DNA from: Rhizobium sp. BK650
Lineage (GTDB): Bacteria; Pseudomonadota; Alphaproteobacteria; Rhizobiales; Rhizobiaceae
Length of the DNA stretch: 64,000 nt
Reading direction: 5' to 3'
Assembly (NCBI RefSeq): GCF_014195325.1
Contig: NZ_JACIBK010000009.1
Coordinates: 148,615 to 212,614 of the forward strand
Numbering within the stretch: position 1 is the first letter of the stretch; every line of letters starts with the position of its first letter. Position numbers and translations under genes: made by a program. Under the pieces are notes generated by a model. It ran no database searches. It was not told where the DNA came from and saw only the letters and a program-made list of their open reading frames with translations. Of the stretch, positions 42,411-52,305 are shown piece by piece.

Positions 42411-43184
42411 TCAGCGGTTTGCTTTCGCCGCCTCGACCAGAACGACGCCGCTCTGCTGACAGATATTGCGGATGGATGGTGAATCGCATTGATCGGTAAT
42501 GAAGGTGTGGACCTGCGAAATCTGGCCGATCCGCACCGGTGCTGTGCGTTCGAACTTGGTCGAATCCGCAACCAGAATGACGTGCCTGGCATTTGCGATG
42601 ATGGCCTGTGCCACCTTCACCTCGCGGAAATCATAATCGAGAAGCGCACCATCCGGATCGATCGCCGAAGCCCCGATCACGGCATAATCGACCTTGAACT
42701 GCCTTATGAAATCCACGGCCGCTTCGCCGACGATGCCGCCGTCTGATTGGCGCACCACGCCGCCGGCAATCACCACCTCGATATTGTCAATCAGGCGCAA
42801 TCTATTGGCAACGTTGATATTATTGGTAATCACCATCAGTTCATGATGATTGGAGAGGGCTTCGCCCACTGCTTCCGTCGTCGTGCCGATATTGATGAAG
42901 AGGGAGCTATTGTTGGGGATGAGATCTGCGGCAGCAATGCCAATTGCCTGTTTTTCGGTCGCTGCGATCTGGCGCCGCGCATCGTAGCGGACGTTTTCCG
43001 TGCCGCGCGGGAAAGTTGCGCCGCCGTGGATGCGCGTCAGGAGCTGCGCATCGCAAAGATCGTTCAGGTCCTTGCGGATAGTCTGCGGTGTCACCGCAAA
43101 CTGCGTTGCCAGATCATCGACCAGCACTCGGCCCGTGGATTTCGCAAGCGCCACGATCTTCCCCTGACGATCCGATAGAAACAT
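42411..43184 (-). CDS. glpR: DeoR-family repressor of glycerol metabolism
   Basis: The 257-residue protein has an N-terminal DeoR helix-turn-helix (residues about 6-55; VDDLATQFAVTPQTIRKDLNDL) and a DeoR C-terminal sugar-phosphate sensor domain (INIGTTTEAVGEAL; DGALLDYDFREVKVAQAI). The ATG at 43184 has a textbook AAGGAGG six bases upstream; a start nine codons earlier is less likely. The linkage to glpD and the transporter genes identifies it as GlpR. Confidence 0.92.
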   Translation of the reverse strand: MFLSDRQGKIVALAKSTGRVLVDDLATQFAVTPQTIRKDLNDLCDAQLLTRIHGGATFPRGTENVRYDARRQIAATEKQAIGIAAADLIPNNSSLFINIGTTTEAVGEALSNHHELMVITNNINVANRLRLIDNIEVVIAGGVVRQSDGGIVGEAAVDFIRQFKVDYAVIGASAIDPDGALLDYDFREVKVAQAIIANARHVILVADSTKFERTAPVRIGQISQVHTFITDQCDSPSIRNICQQSGVVLVEAAKANR

Positions 43185-43198
43185 GCGCGCCCTCCTTC

Positions 43199-43223
43199 GT
43201 TTCGTTTTCATCTTTAGCGAAAC
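43199..43223. promoter_or_regulatory. possible GlpR autoregulatory operator
   Basis: GTTTCG (43199-43204) and CGAAAC (43218-43223) form an inverted repeat 15 bases upstream of the glpR start, resembling the half-sites upstream of glpD. It is suggestive of autoregulation but short. Confidence 0.4.
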
Positions 43224-43426
43224 TTCGGTTTATGGCAAAGCAATCGCTGCTGGTGCGAGGCTAAAGGCAATCGCGACATGCGCTCCATCGAAACATGATC
43301 GAGTGCTGAAATCCCTTTGGATATTGCAAAACCCGCCCCGCCTCTGCCTTGTTGCGCGCTTAACGTATGATGCGATTCGCTATCCGCGACGGGGCGAGCA
43401 TGCACGAGGGACAAAAGGAGAGTTCG

Positions 43427-44449
43427 ATGACAGACGCCAAAAGCGGCATTACGGGGCTGCGGCCGCAGATTACGGTGATTGGCGTCGGCGGAGGTGGCGG
43501 AAACGCGATCAACAATATGATCGCCGAGAAACTGGCGGGCGTCGATTTCATCGCCGCCAACACGGATGCCCAGGTACTAGCAACCTCTAAGGCGACGCGC
43601 CGCATCCAGCTCGGCGCCCATGTCACCGAGGGTCTGGGCGCCGGCTCCCTGCCGGAGGTCGGGCGTGCCGCGGCGGAAGAATCGCTCGACGAGATCATGG
43701 ATCACCTGAGCGGCTCGCACATGTGCTTCGTCACAGCCGGTATGGGCGGCGGCACGGGCACGGGTGCAGCACCCGTCATCGCGCATGCAGCCCGCTCGGC
43801 CGGTATCCTGACGGTCGGCGTCGTCACCAAGCCCTTCACGTTCGAAGGCAACCGCCGCATGAAGATGGCCGAAGCCGGCATCGAGGCGCTGCGCCAGGCG
43901 GCCGATACCGTCATCGTCATCCCCAACCAGAACCTCTTCCGCATTGCCGACGCCAAGACCACCTTCGCCGATGCCTTCATGACGGCAGATCGCGTGCTCT
44001 ATTCCGGTGTCGGCTGCATTACCGATCTCATCGTCAAGGAAGGCCTGATCAATCTCGATTTCGCCGACGTCAAATCCGTCATGCGCGGCATGGGCCGGGC
44101 AATGATGGGCACGGGCGAAGCAGCCGGCGAGGCGCGGGCGATGAAAGCTGCGGAAGCTGCCATTGCCAACCCGCTGCTCGACGATATCTCGATGAAGGGC
44201 GCTAAAGGCGTGCTGATCTCGATCTCCGGCGGCTCGGACATGACGCTCTTCGAGGTCGACGAAGCCGCAAGCCGGATTCGCGACGAAGTGCAGGACGATG
44301 CCGAAATCGTCGTCGGCGCGATCTTCGACCGCAGCCTGGACGGCAGGTTCCGCGTCTCGGTCGTCGCAACTGGCCTTGACGGCGCCGGCCAGGCGGCCGC
44401 CGTGCAGGAGTTTGCGCCGATAAAAGAGCAGACCCGCACGCTGCAGTGA
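43427..44449 (+). CDS. ftsZ2: second, C-terminally truncated FtsZ (FtsZ2)
   Basis: This 340-residue tubulin-like GTPase has the G-box GGGTGTG (107-113), nucleotide loops ITVIGVGGGGGNAINNMI and TKPFTFEGNRR, and a T7 synergy loop NLDFADVK with the catalytic Asp. It ends soon after the globular core (QTRTLQ), so the long linker and the conserved C-terminal peptide that bind FtsA/ZipA-type partners are absent. Rhizobia carry a full-length FtsZ1 and such a short paralogue, reported dispensable in Sinorhizobium. AAAAGGAG precedes the ATG at 43427. Confidence 0.93.
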   Translation: MTDAKSGITGLRPQITVIGVGGGGGNAINNMIAEKLAGVDFIAANTDAQVLATSKATRRIQLGAHVTEGLGAGSLPEVGRAAAEESLDEIMDHLSGSHMCFVTAGMGGGTGTGAAPVIAHAARSAGILTVGVVTKPFTFEGNRRMKMAEAGIEALRQAADTVIVIPNQNLFRIADAKTTFADAFMTADRVLYSGVGCITDLIVKEGLINLDFADVKSVMRGMGRAMMGTGEAAGEARAMKAAEAAIANPLLDDISMKGAKGVLISISGGSDMTLFEVDEAASRIRDEVQDDAEIVVGAIFDRSLDGRFRVSVVATGLDGAGQAAAVQEFAPIKEQTRTLQ

Positions 44450-44502
44450 GGCGCCGGCACGGGCGAAAGTCGGAAGATCGTCAATATGCGCATGAAGCAG
44501 AT

Positions 44503-45726
44503 CTAGACGAACACTTCAATCACCTCGTCCGCGGCCCTTATTCCGCTTTCCCAGGCCCCATGCGCCGTCGAGAAGTCGGTTTGGTGGGTCGCTTCGCCGG
44601 CAAAAAACAGCCGGTCGCCGACCGGTCGCGCCAGCGTCAGTCGCGCCCCCGCATGGCCCGGAAGCGCATGGCTGTAGGAACCGCGAACCCAATCGGTATG
44701 ACACCAGGAGGACGCTGCGAAGGGCCGCAGGTGGCGGCGGATACTGTTTCCAAGAAGTGATGACAGCTGGTCGAGCGCGAATGCGAAGGCGTCGACAAGA
44801 CCGGCCTCATCAATGACGACGGCGCCCTTTCCGCCGAAAAAACCTTCAATGACCGGGCGACCGAGCGGCCTTATATAATAGCTGCCGGTCTCGTCGTTCC
44901 TCGCATCCCCAAGCAGATGGGTTTCCGGTTCGAGGCCATGATTGCCGCTGAGCTGCATGAACAGCTTTTCGGCAAGGCCGAGCGGCAGCTGGCTGGCGGC
45001 GTGCAAATGATCATCCACCCCGGCGTCGAAGGCGATGGTGCCGCGGGCAAGAACATTGGTCGAGACCGTAACGATCGCCGCATCCGCAGTCATCGGGCCG
45101 CGGTCGGTCTCCAGCCTGACGTGCTTGCCGGTCAGTGCAACGCGACGGACCGGCGTTGAAAGCCGCAGTGTCACATCGGGAACGGCAGCGCCGATCAGGC
45201 TTCCATAGCCTTCATGGACCCGCCAGTTGGCATCGGTCGCGGCATTATCGTAGGCAAGAAAGTCGGCGACCGACAGCCGCTCCAGCGGAGTGCCGTTCAG
45301 GTAGCCGCTCAGCGACTGGCAATAGGCGGTCCATTCGCCATCCGGCTCCAGCGCGTCCGAAGCGCGGTCGCTCGGCGGTGGATCGGCCCGCAAGCGTTCT
45401 TCCAAAGCCCCCCACGCGGCAGCGGCAGCAAGCCGTTCATCCGGTGAGAATCCGAGATCACGCCACTGGTTCTGCCAGGCCGTCTGGCCGCGCTCGATCG
45501 TGAAGCCGGCCTCGCGGCCGATGGCAACGAGCGGATTGCGCTCGGCCGAATGCAGCCAGCCGCAACCCATATCGAGCGGCATGCCTGATAGGTCGATCGT
45601 CCAGGCCCGACCGCCAACGCGGTTGCTGGCTTCGAGAATGATGACGGAGCGTCCGGCGTCTGCCAGTTTTCGCGCCGCGGCAATGCCCGCCGCACCGGCG
45701 CCGATAACTGCCACATCGTAGTCCAT
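44503..45726 (-). CDS. FAD-dependent amine oxidase (monoamine oxidase family)
   Basis: This 407-residue flavoprotein has the dinucleotide-binding loop AVIGAGAAGIAAARKLADAG, the RVGGRAWT motif and a C-terminal FAD segment (VGDRLFFAGEATHQTDFSTAHGAWESGIRAA). No signal peptide is present, so it is cytoplasmic. I used the ATG at 45726; a GTG four codons upstream is possible. The substrate could be a primary amine or polyamine. It is convergent with ftsZ2, 53 bases apart, and divergent from the antiporter gene. Confidence 0.88.
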   Translation of the reverse strand: MDYDVAVIGAGAAGIAAARKLADAGRSVIILEASNRVGGRAWTIDLSGMPLDMGCGWLHSAERNPLVAIGREAGFTIERGQTAWQNQWRDLGFSPDERLAAAAAWGALEERLRADPPPSDRASDALEPDGEWTAYCQSLSGYLNGTPLERLSVADFLAYDNAATDANWRVHEGYGSLIGAAVPDVTLRLSTPVRRVALTGKHVRLETDRGPMTADAAIVTVSTNVLARGTIAFDAGVDDHLHAASQLPLGLAEKLFMQLSGNHGLEPETHLLGDARNDETGSYYIRPLGRPVIEGFFGGKGAVVIDEAGLVDAFAFALDQLSSLLGNSIRRHLRPFAASSWCHTDWVRGSYSHALPGHAGARLTLARPVGDRLFFAGEATHQTDFSTAHGAWESGIRAADEVIEVFV

Positions 45727-45830
45727 CGCCACCGCCACGCCCCGCGCTTCGTCATCATCTTGATAGGCTTAAGCTTTACACGGGAGCTGCACCCGCTTCA
45801 ATGCGTCCGAAAGCCTGCTACTATGCTCGC

Positions 45831-47372
45831 ATGACCTTCTTTGAAACGCTCGTTGCACTTCTGGCTGTCGCTATCCTGCTCTTGCAGATCACCCGACGTA
45901 CGCACCTGCCCTATCCCGGCATTCTGGCTGCCGGCGGCGTCGCCGTGGCGATGCTGCCGGGTGCGCCTGTCATCCCGATCGATCCGCCAACAGCGCTTGC
46001 TCTGTTCATCGCGCCGGTTCTCGTCGACTCGGCCTATGACTTCCCCACGGGCGCGGCGCGGCGCATGCTGCTGCCGCTGGTCTTCTATGCCGTTATCGCG
46101 GTTCTGGTAACGACAGGCGTGGTCGTGTCGATCAGCATCCTGACTGTCGGGCTGCCGCTTGCGGTAGCCGTCACGCTTGGCGCCATCGTTGCGCCACCGG
46201 ACGCTGCGGCGGCGACAGCCGTTCTTTCCACTCTGCCGGTAGACCGCCGCGTGGATACGTTGCTCAAGGGCGAAAGCCTTTTCAACGACGCGACGGCGCT
46301 GTTGCTGTTCGGTGCGGCTCTCACGGTTCAGGCGCGTGGCGGGCTCGATATCGCGACCGCGCTTCAGATCGGCTTTGCCGCTCCCGGCGGTATCATCTTC
46401 GGCATCGTCTTCGGCTTCCTCGTTTCGCGCCTTCGGCCGGTGACCGAAAATACCGTCGGCGGAACGCTGCTTCAATTCGTCTATGCCTTCTCGACCTGGC
46501 TGATCGCCGAGCATCTGCACCTTTCAGCGGTGCTCGCGACAGTCGCGAGCGCCATGACCATCGCCAGGCTGTCGACGGTGGAGGATTCGCCGCGCATGCG
46601 CGTGCATTCTTTCGCCGTCTGGACGACGGTGGTTTTCCTGCTGAATGTCGTGGCTTTCCTGCTTATGGGCCTGCAGGCGCGCAGCATCCTCGAATCCATG
46701 TCCGCGAGCGAACTTGAAAGAGCGCTCGGTTTTGCCGCCATCGTGGTGGTTGGTGTCATCCTTGCGCGCCTGGCAATGGCCTTCCTGCTGCATGCATACG
46801 TCATCTTGCGCCACCGGCGCGGCAAGCTGCTCGCACCTTTCAGGCATGGGGAGACCTTTCTGGTCGGCTGGTCCGGCATGCGCGGCCTCGTGACACTTGC
46901 AACCGCCTTTGCCCTGCCTGCCGATTTTCCCGAACGAAACCTCGTCGTGCTGACGGCCTTTTCAGTGGTACTGGCAACCCTTGTCATCCAGGGGGCGAGC
47001 CTTGCCCCGATGATCCATTTCCTGAAACTCGGACGGCAATCAGAGAGCCGCCGAGAACTGGAAGCGGCCAGGCGATCACTCGCCGAGGCCGCATTTCAAC
47101 GGCTGGAGAAGGAAGGAGGCGCGGAAGCTGAAGCGATCCGCACGATCTGCCGGGATCATTGGACCGCAGCGCCGAACCCGAGCCGGACCTCACCGATCGA
47201 GAGACGCCGCAAGCTGACGATCGCGGCCGTCATCGCCCAGCGCCAGCGCCTCGAAGAGCTGCGCGACAACGATAAGATCGGCCCGACGCAATATCTGGAA
47301 TTGCAGGAAGACCTGGACTGGAAGCAGCTCTCCGTCGGATCCGACGAGGATCGGCGCATGACGGAGAGTTAG
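45831..47372 (+). CDS. CPA1-family Na+/H+ antiporter
   Basis: This inner-membrane protein of about 513 residues has some twelve transmembrane helices. It has the ion-site motifs of the family (VAPPDAAAATAVL and GESLFNDATALLLFG, with the Asn-Asp pair) and a cytoplasmic tail of about 100 residues. An upstream ATG at 45801 adds ten residues. I prefer 45831 because the hydrophobic helix then starts at the N terminus, but no good ribosome site settles it. It exchanges Na+ or K+ for protons; regulation is not evident. Confidence 0.9.
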   Translation: MTFFETLVALLAVAILLLQITRRTHLPYPGILAAGGVAVAMLPGAPVIPIDPPTALALFIAPVLVDSAYDFPTGAARRMLLPLVFYAVIAVLVTTGVVVSISILTVGLPLAVAVTLGAIVAPPDAAAATAVLSTLPVDRRVDTLLKGESLFNDATALLLFGAALTVQARGGLDIATALQIGFAAPGGIIFGIVFGFLVSRLRPVTENTVGGTLLQFVYAFSTWLIAEHLHLSAVLATVASAMTIARLSTVEDSPRMRVHSFAVWTTVVFLLNVVAFLLMGLQARSILESMSASELERALGFAAIVVVGVILARLAMAFLLHAYVILRHRRGKLLAPFRHGETFLVGWSGMRGLVTLATAFALPADFPERNLVVLTAFSVVLATLVIQGASLAPMIHFLKLGRQSESRRELEAARRSLAEAAFQRLEKEGGAEAEAIRTICRDHWTAAPNPSRTSPIERRRKLTIAAVIAQRQRLEELRDNDKIGPTQYLELQEDLDWKQLSVGSDEDRRMTES

Positions 47373-47434
47373 GGGTAGATTGCAGTTAAGGTGCGACCTT
47401 TACAGTCGCCCTCAACGCTGCATCCGATCCCCCG

Positions 47435-49432
47435 TCAATGCCCGCAGCAACTGGCGCTGGCTTTGTCCCCCTGATCGAAGGGAGCCGAGCTGTGATTGTC
47501 GCGGCTGTGCTCGTTGCGGGCAGCAGGGAGGTTCATGGCGATGTTGCTGTCGAAGAAACCGTTCGGTTTCAGGGTAAAGCCTGCATATTCCACCGGCATG
47601 ATCGGAAAATCCTCCGGTTTGCAGACATGCGTATGCCCGAAGGAGTGCCAAAGCACGATATCGGCGTTTTCGATATTCCGGTTGTTCTCGACGTATTTCG
47701 CCAAGCCGTCCCCACCTGCATGCACATTCGGATAATCGCCGGACGCATATTTTTCCTTCGCGTCAAACGCCGTCACCCAGATGTGCTTCTTGGCAAAGCC
47801 GCCACGCTGAGCAACGGTCGACCCGTCCTGGGCGAGCATCAGCGGACTTGGCATGACCACCATTTTATAGCCTGGCGCATTGCCGACGGAATTTTGCTCG
47901 TTGGGGTTCTGGACCTTCCAATACCTGCCGGTCTCGCCATTGGCGACAGCAGGACTATCGAGCTCCCGTTTCAAGATTCTCGTCTTCGTATCGAAGACGT
48001 TGCCGTAAGGGTTGTCCTCGCCCCATGGGCGTGGCTGGAACTCGTGTTCGCTGACGGTGTTCCCGCCGCCATCGATATCCATGTGCAGGCGCGCATTGAA
48101 GAAATGTTGGTGGGTCGGGCCACCGAGATTGTCGTCGACCATCCCGCCCCAGGCATATTTTTGACCGCTTGCAACAGCCGCCGTCTGAATGATGCCGGTC
48201 AATTTTGCTTCGAGCTGGATGGTGCCATCCTGATAGAGATACCAGTAGAAGCCATAGTCATAATTGCCGACAGTCGCGAAGAAGGAAATGACGAGACGGC
48301 GCGATCTCCTCACTTCAAAAATACCGTTTCTGAACTCGTAGTGCTTCCAGAGGATCCCAAAATCCTCTTCATGCATGCAGACGGCGTTCTTCATGATCAC
48401 CGGCCGACCGAAATCATCGGCCGACGGGATATCGAAATAATGTATCTGGCCTAGGCAATCGCAGCCGAGCTCAAGGCTATTGGCGAGCCGCCCCAGCCCA
48501 TATTCCCCGGCGTCGAAAGCGCTCTTCCAATAGTGGTTGGCGGTCGGATCGGCATAGGGCACGACCATTTCGGTCACCGAGGCGCGGAAGATCACGGGAC
48601 GCAGCTTGCCACCGTTGTTAATACCAAGCTCGTGCAAGACGAGACCTTCGCGGGGCGTAAAGCCGACACGAAACGACCAGTCCTGCCATTGCACCGTCCA
48701 GCCATCGACCGAGAAGCTCGGTCCCTGCGGCTGCACGATGTTGAGCGGCTTTACATCCTGACGGACATCGCGAAAGGACTCCTGCCCGTAGTTCCGCTTC
48801 TTCTTCGGAACCGGGATGGCGGTCTCGTCGTCGACGAGATCGACCACTTTGTTGCTGATCAGGTCGACGACGGCGACGACCCCTTCGATCGGATGGGCGT
48901 AGCCATTGTCACGAATATCCCCGCGCCAATAGGAGACGGCGCGAACGATCCGGGCGCCCTTTTCGAACTCCCGTCCGAAAAAACCAGAGGAAAACGGGTC
49001 GATCTGGACGAGCGGAATATCCTCCTCGGTGATACCGCGCTTCTTGACCGCGGCAATCCAGCGGGGGTCCGATTTGACGGTTGCCTCGACGGTCTCGAAC
49101 TCGCAAAGCATGACCGGGGGCTGCCCATAAGGCGCTGATCCAAGCGGCAGCCTCCTGTGCTCGACAACAGCTTTTTTCGACAGGTCAACGATCGATTCAT
49201 GAACCTCGCCCGAGCTGGAATCCAGCGACAGGACAAATGCCAGCCGGGGAAGCTTCTTTCCTTCGCGGTGCATGGCCATGTCGGATTTGGTCGGCTCCTC
49301 CAGACGAATGATCGGGAAGCGGATCGATTGTGGCAGTTGCTTTTCGTCCTTCAGTATTGCGACGGCTTCCGAGATCTCGGTCAGGCTCAGCGGGTGGAGC
49401 GGATAGGCGAGCGTTTCTACAACGGCGTCCAT
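47435..49432 (-). CDS. copper amine oxidase (topaquinone enzyme)
   Basis: This 665-residue enzyme oxidises primary amines such as phenethylamine or tyramine to aldehydes, releasing ammonia and peroxide. The cofactor tyrosine lies in the motif TVGNYDY (Tyr391). The catalytic base is probably Asp308 (SAFDAGEYGLG). Copper ligands include His441 and His443 (THQHFF), with a third His in WHSFGHTH near the C terminus. The ATG at 49432 follows AAGGACT. No signal peptide is seen, unlike periplasmic TynA. It lies downstream of an APC permease and an AraC regulator, forming a probable amine-use locus. Confidence 0.93.
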   Translation of the reverse strand: MDAVVETLAYPLHPLSLTEISEAVAILKDEKQLPQSIRFPIIRLEEPTKSDMAMHREGKKLPRLAFVLSLDSSSGEVHESIVDLSKKAVVEHRRLPLGSAPYGQPPVMLCEFETVEATVKSDPRWIAAVKKRGITEEDIPLVQIDPFSSGFFGREFEKGARIVRAVSYWRGDIRDNGYAHPIEGVVAVVDLISNKVVDLVDDETAIPVPKKKRNYGQESFRDVRQDVKPLNIVQPQGPSFSVDGWTVQWQDWSFRVGFTPREGLVLHELGINNGGKLRPVIFRASVTEMVVPYADPTANHYWKSAFDAGEYGLGRLANSLELGCDCLGQIHYFDIPSADDFGRPVIMKNAVCMHEEDFGILWKHYEFRNGIFEVRRSRRLVISFFATVGNYDYGFYWYLYQDGTIQLEAKLTGIIQTAAVASGQKYAWGGMVDDNLGGPTHQHFFNARLHMDIDGGGNTVSEHEFQPRPWGEDNPYGNVFDTKTRILKRELDSPAVANGETGRYWKVQNPNEQNSVGNAPGYKMVVMPSPLMLAQDGSTVAQRGGFAKKHIWVTAFDAKEKYASGDYPNVHAGGDGLAKYVENNRNIENADIVLWHSFGHTHVCKPEDFPIMPVEYAGFTLKPNGFFDSNIAMNLPAARNEHSRDNHSSAPFDQGDKASASCCGH

Positions 49433-49666
49433 TGTCAGTCCTTCATATGCTTTGGGTGGTGGACAGTGCGCATCTGGCTGCACACACTGCTGGGCTCAGC
49501 CGTCAGCGGCCGGAGCAGATATCCATTTCGAGGGTGCGATCACCATGGATACAGAAGACAGAGCAAATTACGTGTGCCTCTGCCGCCACCAGGATTGTGG
49601 CTGTCGTTAATACCATAAGCGTCATCAACGACATTCGGTCGACGAGGGTCAAAGGTTGAAGTCTCG

Positions 49667-51106
49667 TCATTCGAATGCCTTCCCGAGCGAAGCATAGAGT
49701 TCAGGCTTCACGGTCCTGATGCGCACCGCAAAGGCCGCCCCGATCAGGCCGGTCAGCACTACCAGCAGCGGAAAGGATTTCACGATCACGCTTTCCGATC
49801 CCGATAAGAGCGGCAGGTTGACGATGACGAGGACGATCGCGCCGAGGATACCGAGTAGCGCCAGAACCGGTGCCACCGCCGTGGTCCATAGACCGTAGCG
49901 ATGCGGCAATCCCCGAAAGAACAGAACGATTGCCACGCAGACGAGGGCCTGAACAGCCAGGATCCCGAGAACGGCCAGAGCAGACATCCAGGCAAAGACG
50001 ACCGTATAAGGATCGGCACCAGCTGCGATGAAGCAGACAAGCGCAAGGGCAGCAATGGCGCTCTGGACGGCGCCCGCGATATATGGCGAGCCGTGAACAG
50101 GATGAACCTTGCCCAGTGCCCTTACAACGAGCCCTTCGCGTCCCAGCGCGTAGAAATACCGGTTCAGCATGTTGTGGAAAGACAGGATGCAGGCAAAGAG
50201 GCTGGTGATCAGCAGGATATTCATGACTTGCGACGACCATTGCCCGAGGACGGCGTCGGAGGCGACAAAATAGAAAGTTTCCAAGCCGCTGCCGGCAGTC
50301 GCCTGCACCTTCGAAGGGCCATAGAACTGCACGATGGCCCAGGTCGATAGCGCGTAGAAGACCGTGATCAGCAGGACGGCGGCATAGGTTGCCCGCGGGA
50401 TCGTCTTTTCCGGGTTTTCCGCCTCTTCTCCGAAGATGGCGGTGGCCTCGAAACCGATGAATGAGCCAACCACGAAGACCAGCGCCACACCGAGGCCCGG
50501 CGAAAACACGGTTGTCGGACTGAAGGAGGAGAGGCTGAAGCCTTCCGGCCCACCGCCGGTCAGCATGATGGCGATGTCGAGAAGCAGCAGGATTGCGACC
50601 TCAGCCAGCATGCAGATGCCGAGGATCGTGCCTGAAAAGGCAATATTTCGCTGGCCGCAAAGGTGGACTGCCACCAGCGCCGCAAACGACCACGCCCACC
50701 ACGGAAGCGCCATAATCGTTTCAACGGCGCCGCTGATGAAGACACCGAACAATCCGTAGATGGCGATCTGTACCGATGAATAGGTCAAAAGCGCCATCAG
50801 CGCACCGCCGACACCGGCCGGCTTGCCGATGCCATGCGTGATGTAGGTATAAAAGGCGCCTGTTCCGCCGACATGCCGGCTCATCGCCGTGAAGCCGACC
50901 GAGAAGATGAGATAGAAAATCCCCGCCAGAACGAAGGCACCCGGCACGCCGGGTCCATTGCCGAAAGCAAAAGCGGCGGGCGTCGCGCCGACAACGGCGG
51001 TGAGCGGTGCTGCCGCTGCCACAACGAAGAAGACGATATGGGCAAGGCCGACGGAGTTTTTGGCGAGGCGGTCGGGAGGACCTCCCAAAGTGGTGTGCGA
51101 TGTCAT
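49667..51106 (-). CDS. APC-family amino acid/amine permease
   Basis: This 479-residue protein has twelve predicted transmembrane helices and APC hallmarks (VVAAAAPLTAVVGATPAAFAFGNGPG; FIGFEATAIFGEEAENPEKT; FHNMLNRYFYALGREGL). AGGGGT lies upstream of the ATG. It is co-directional with the copper amine oxidase, from which a 234-base gap without other features separates it, and it probably imports the amine substrate. It is divergent from the AraC gene. Confidence 0.92.
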   Translation of the reverse strand: MTSHTTLGGPPDRLAKNSVGLAHIVFFVVAAAAPLTAVVGATPAAFAFGNGPGVPGAFVLAGIFYLIFSVGFTAMSRHVGGTGAFYTYITHGIGKPAGVGGALMALLTYSSVQIAIYGLFGVFISGAVETIMALPWWAWSFAALVAVHLCGQRNIAFSGTILGICMLAEVAILLLLDIAIMLTGGGPEGFSLSSFSPTTVFSPGLGVALVFVVGSFIGFEATAIFGEEAENPEKTIPRATYAAVLLITVFYALSTWAIVQFYGPSKVQATAGSGLETFYFVASDAVLGQWSSQVMNILLITSLFACILSFHNMLNRYFYALGREGLVVRALGKVHPVHGSPYIAGAVQSAIAALALVCFIAAGADPYTVVFAWMSALAVLGILAVQALVCVAIVLFFRGLPHRYGLWTTAVAPVLALLGILGAIVLVIVNLPLLSGSESVIVKSFPLLVVLTGLIGAAFAVRIRTVKPELYASLGKAFE

Positions 51107-51224
51107 GAGAACCCCTGCTTTTGATTTTCATCAACACGGTAGCCACGGCCGATTGGCCTCGAAATTGCAGTTCATGCCAATGAATCGATAATTTGCGCCA
51201 TCACTGACGGCGGGGAACAAAAAC

Positions 51225-52238
51225 ATGTCATCTGCCCAGCAAACCGGCACATCCGCGCAGATATTTGCTTCAATTCGCGCCTCTGTGCTGCTGCCGCTCA
51301 TCGAACAAATCGACCGGAAATCCGGCAAGGCTGACGTTTTACTCGCCCTTCACGGTCTTCTGCGCAGCCAGTTTGACGATCCCTATGCCATGATCCCCAT
51401 GAACCGATATATGGCTATCTTCGAAGATGCGGCATCGATCGTCGGAGATCCGGCGATCGGGGCATTGCTTGGAACCCTGTTTAAGCCGAGCGACATCGGG
51501 CCGATCGGCGTGCTGTTTTCCATATCGAGCACCATCCGCGCCGGCTTCGAACGATTGGCGAAATATGTGAACACCGTCCAGAGCGGCACCAATTCCGGTG
51601 TCTTTCAGGAAGACGACAATCTGGTCTGGAGCTATCGCCTCGACGATACCAGGCTCTGGCCGAGGCGGCAGGACAGCGAGTTCACGCTTGCCGCATCCTG
51701 CCAGCTCGTCCGCGCCTGCTTCGCACGCGGATGGAGACCCGTCGAAGTTCATTTCGAACATCGTGCGCCTCGTGACTTGACGACCTTGCAACGGATCTTC
51801 CGTGCGCCCTTAAAATTTGGCGAGTCTGCCAATCGCATCGTGGTTTCAGGGCAAGACGCACGCCGCATCTATCGGCAGGAGCAGCCCGACTTGGCGGCGG
51901 TCCTGGAGCGCCATATCGAGGATCTGAGCGGCAAGCTGTTGCAGTCGGATTCGACTGTCGATCATGTGCGATCATTGATCGGAATCTATCTGGGACACAA
52001 ACCGATCACGCTCGTCGGACTTTCGCAGGAACTCGCCCTTTCGCCGCGAACCTTGCAACGACGGCTCTCCGAGCAGGGAACCTCATTGAGGGATCTAATG
52101 CGGGAATACCGCCAGAGTATCCTTCAGCTGCAGAGACAGAACGGCGCGGTCAGAATGAAAGAAGTGGCGCAAATCTTGGGCTATGCGGACGAGACGGTTT
52201 TGTGGCGCGCCCGCAAACAGTGGGAACATGGCTCGTAA
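51225..52238 (+). CDS. AraC-family regulator (OruR/ArgR-like domain)
   Basis: The 337-residue protein has an N-terminal arabinose-binding-like/OruR domain (about 20-210) and a C-terminal AraC DNA-binding domain (ITLVGLSQELALSPRTLQRRLSEQGTSL). The second helix-turn-helix ends unusually: after LGYADET, the expected FSRAFKRWTG-type helix reads VLWRARKQWEHGS and stops, so the last dozen residues are missing or altered. It is divergent from the APC permease/copper amine oxidase genes and is their likely activator. Confidence 0.88.
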   Translation: MSSAQQTGTSAQIFASIRASVLLPLIEQIDRKSGKADVLLALHGLLRSQFDDPYAMIPMNRYMAIFEDAASIVGDPAIGALLGTLFKPSDIGPIGVLFSISSTIRAGFERLAKYVNTVQSGTNSGVFQEDDNLVWSYRLDDTRLWPRRQDSEFTLAASCQLVRACFARGWRPVEVHFEHRAPRDLTTLQRIFRAPLKFGESANRIVVSGQDARRIYRQEQPDLAAVLERHIEDLSGKLLQSDSTVDHVRSLIGIYLGHKPITLVGLSQELALSPRTLQRRLSEQGTSLRDLMREYRQSILQLQRQNGAVRMKEVAQILGYADETVLWRARKQWEHGS

Positions 52239-52305
52239 GCGGCAGACAATGCTGCGGCAGATCTTGGGTCAGCCGCAGGGATGAAGGTAACTCGCCCCGG
52301 TGCCC

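Noticed and set aside
49433..49666. Small gene between the copper amine oxidase and the APC permease
   Set aside because: No frame has a credible start, length or composition; the region is treated as plain intergenic sequence.
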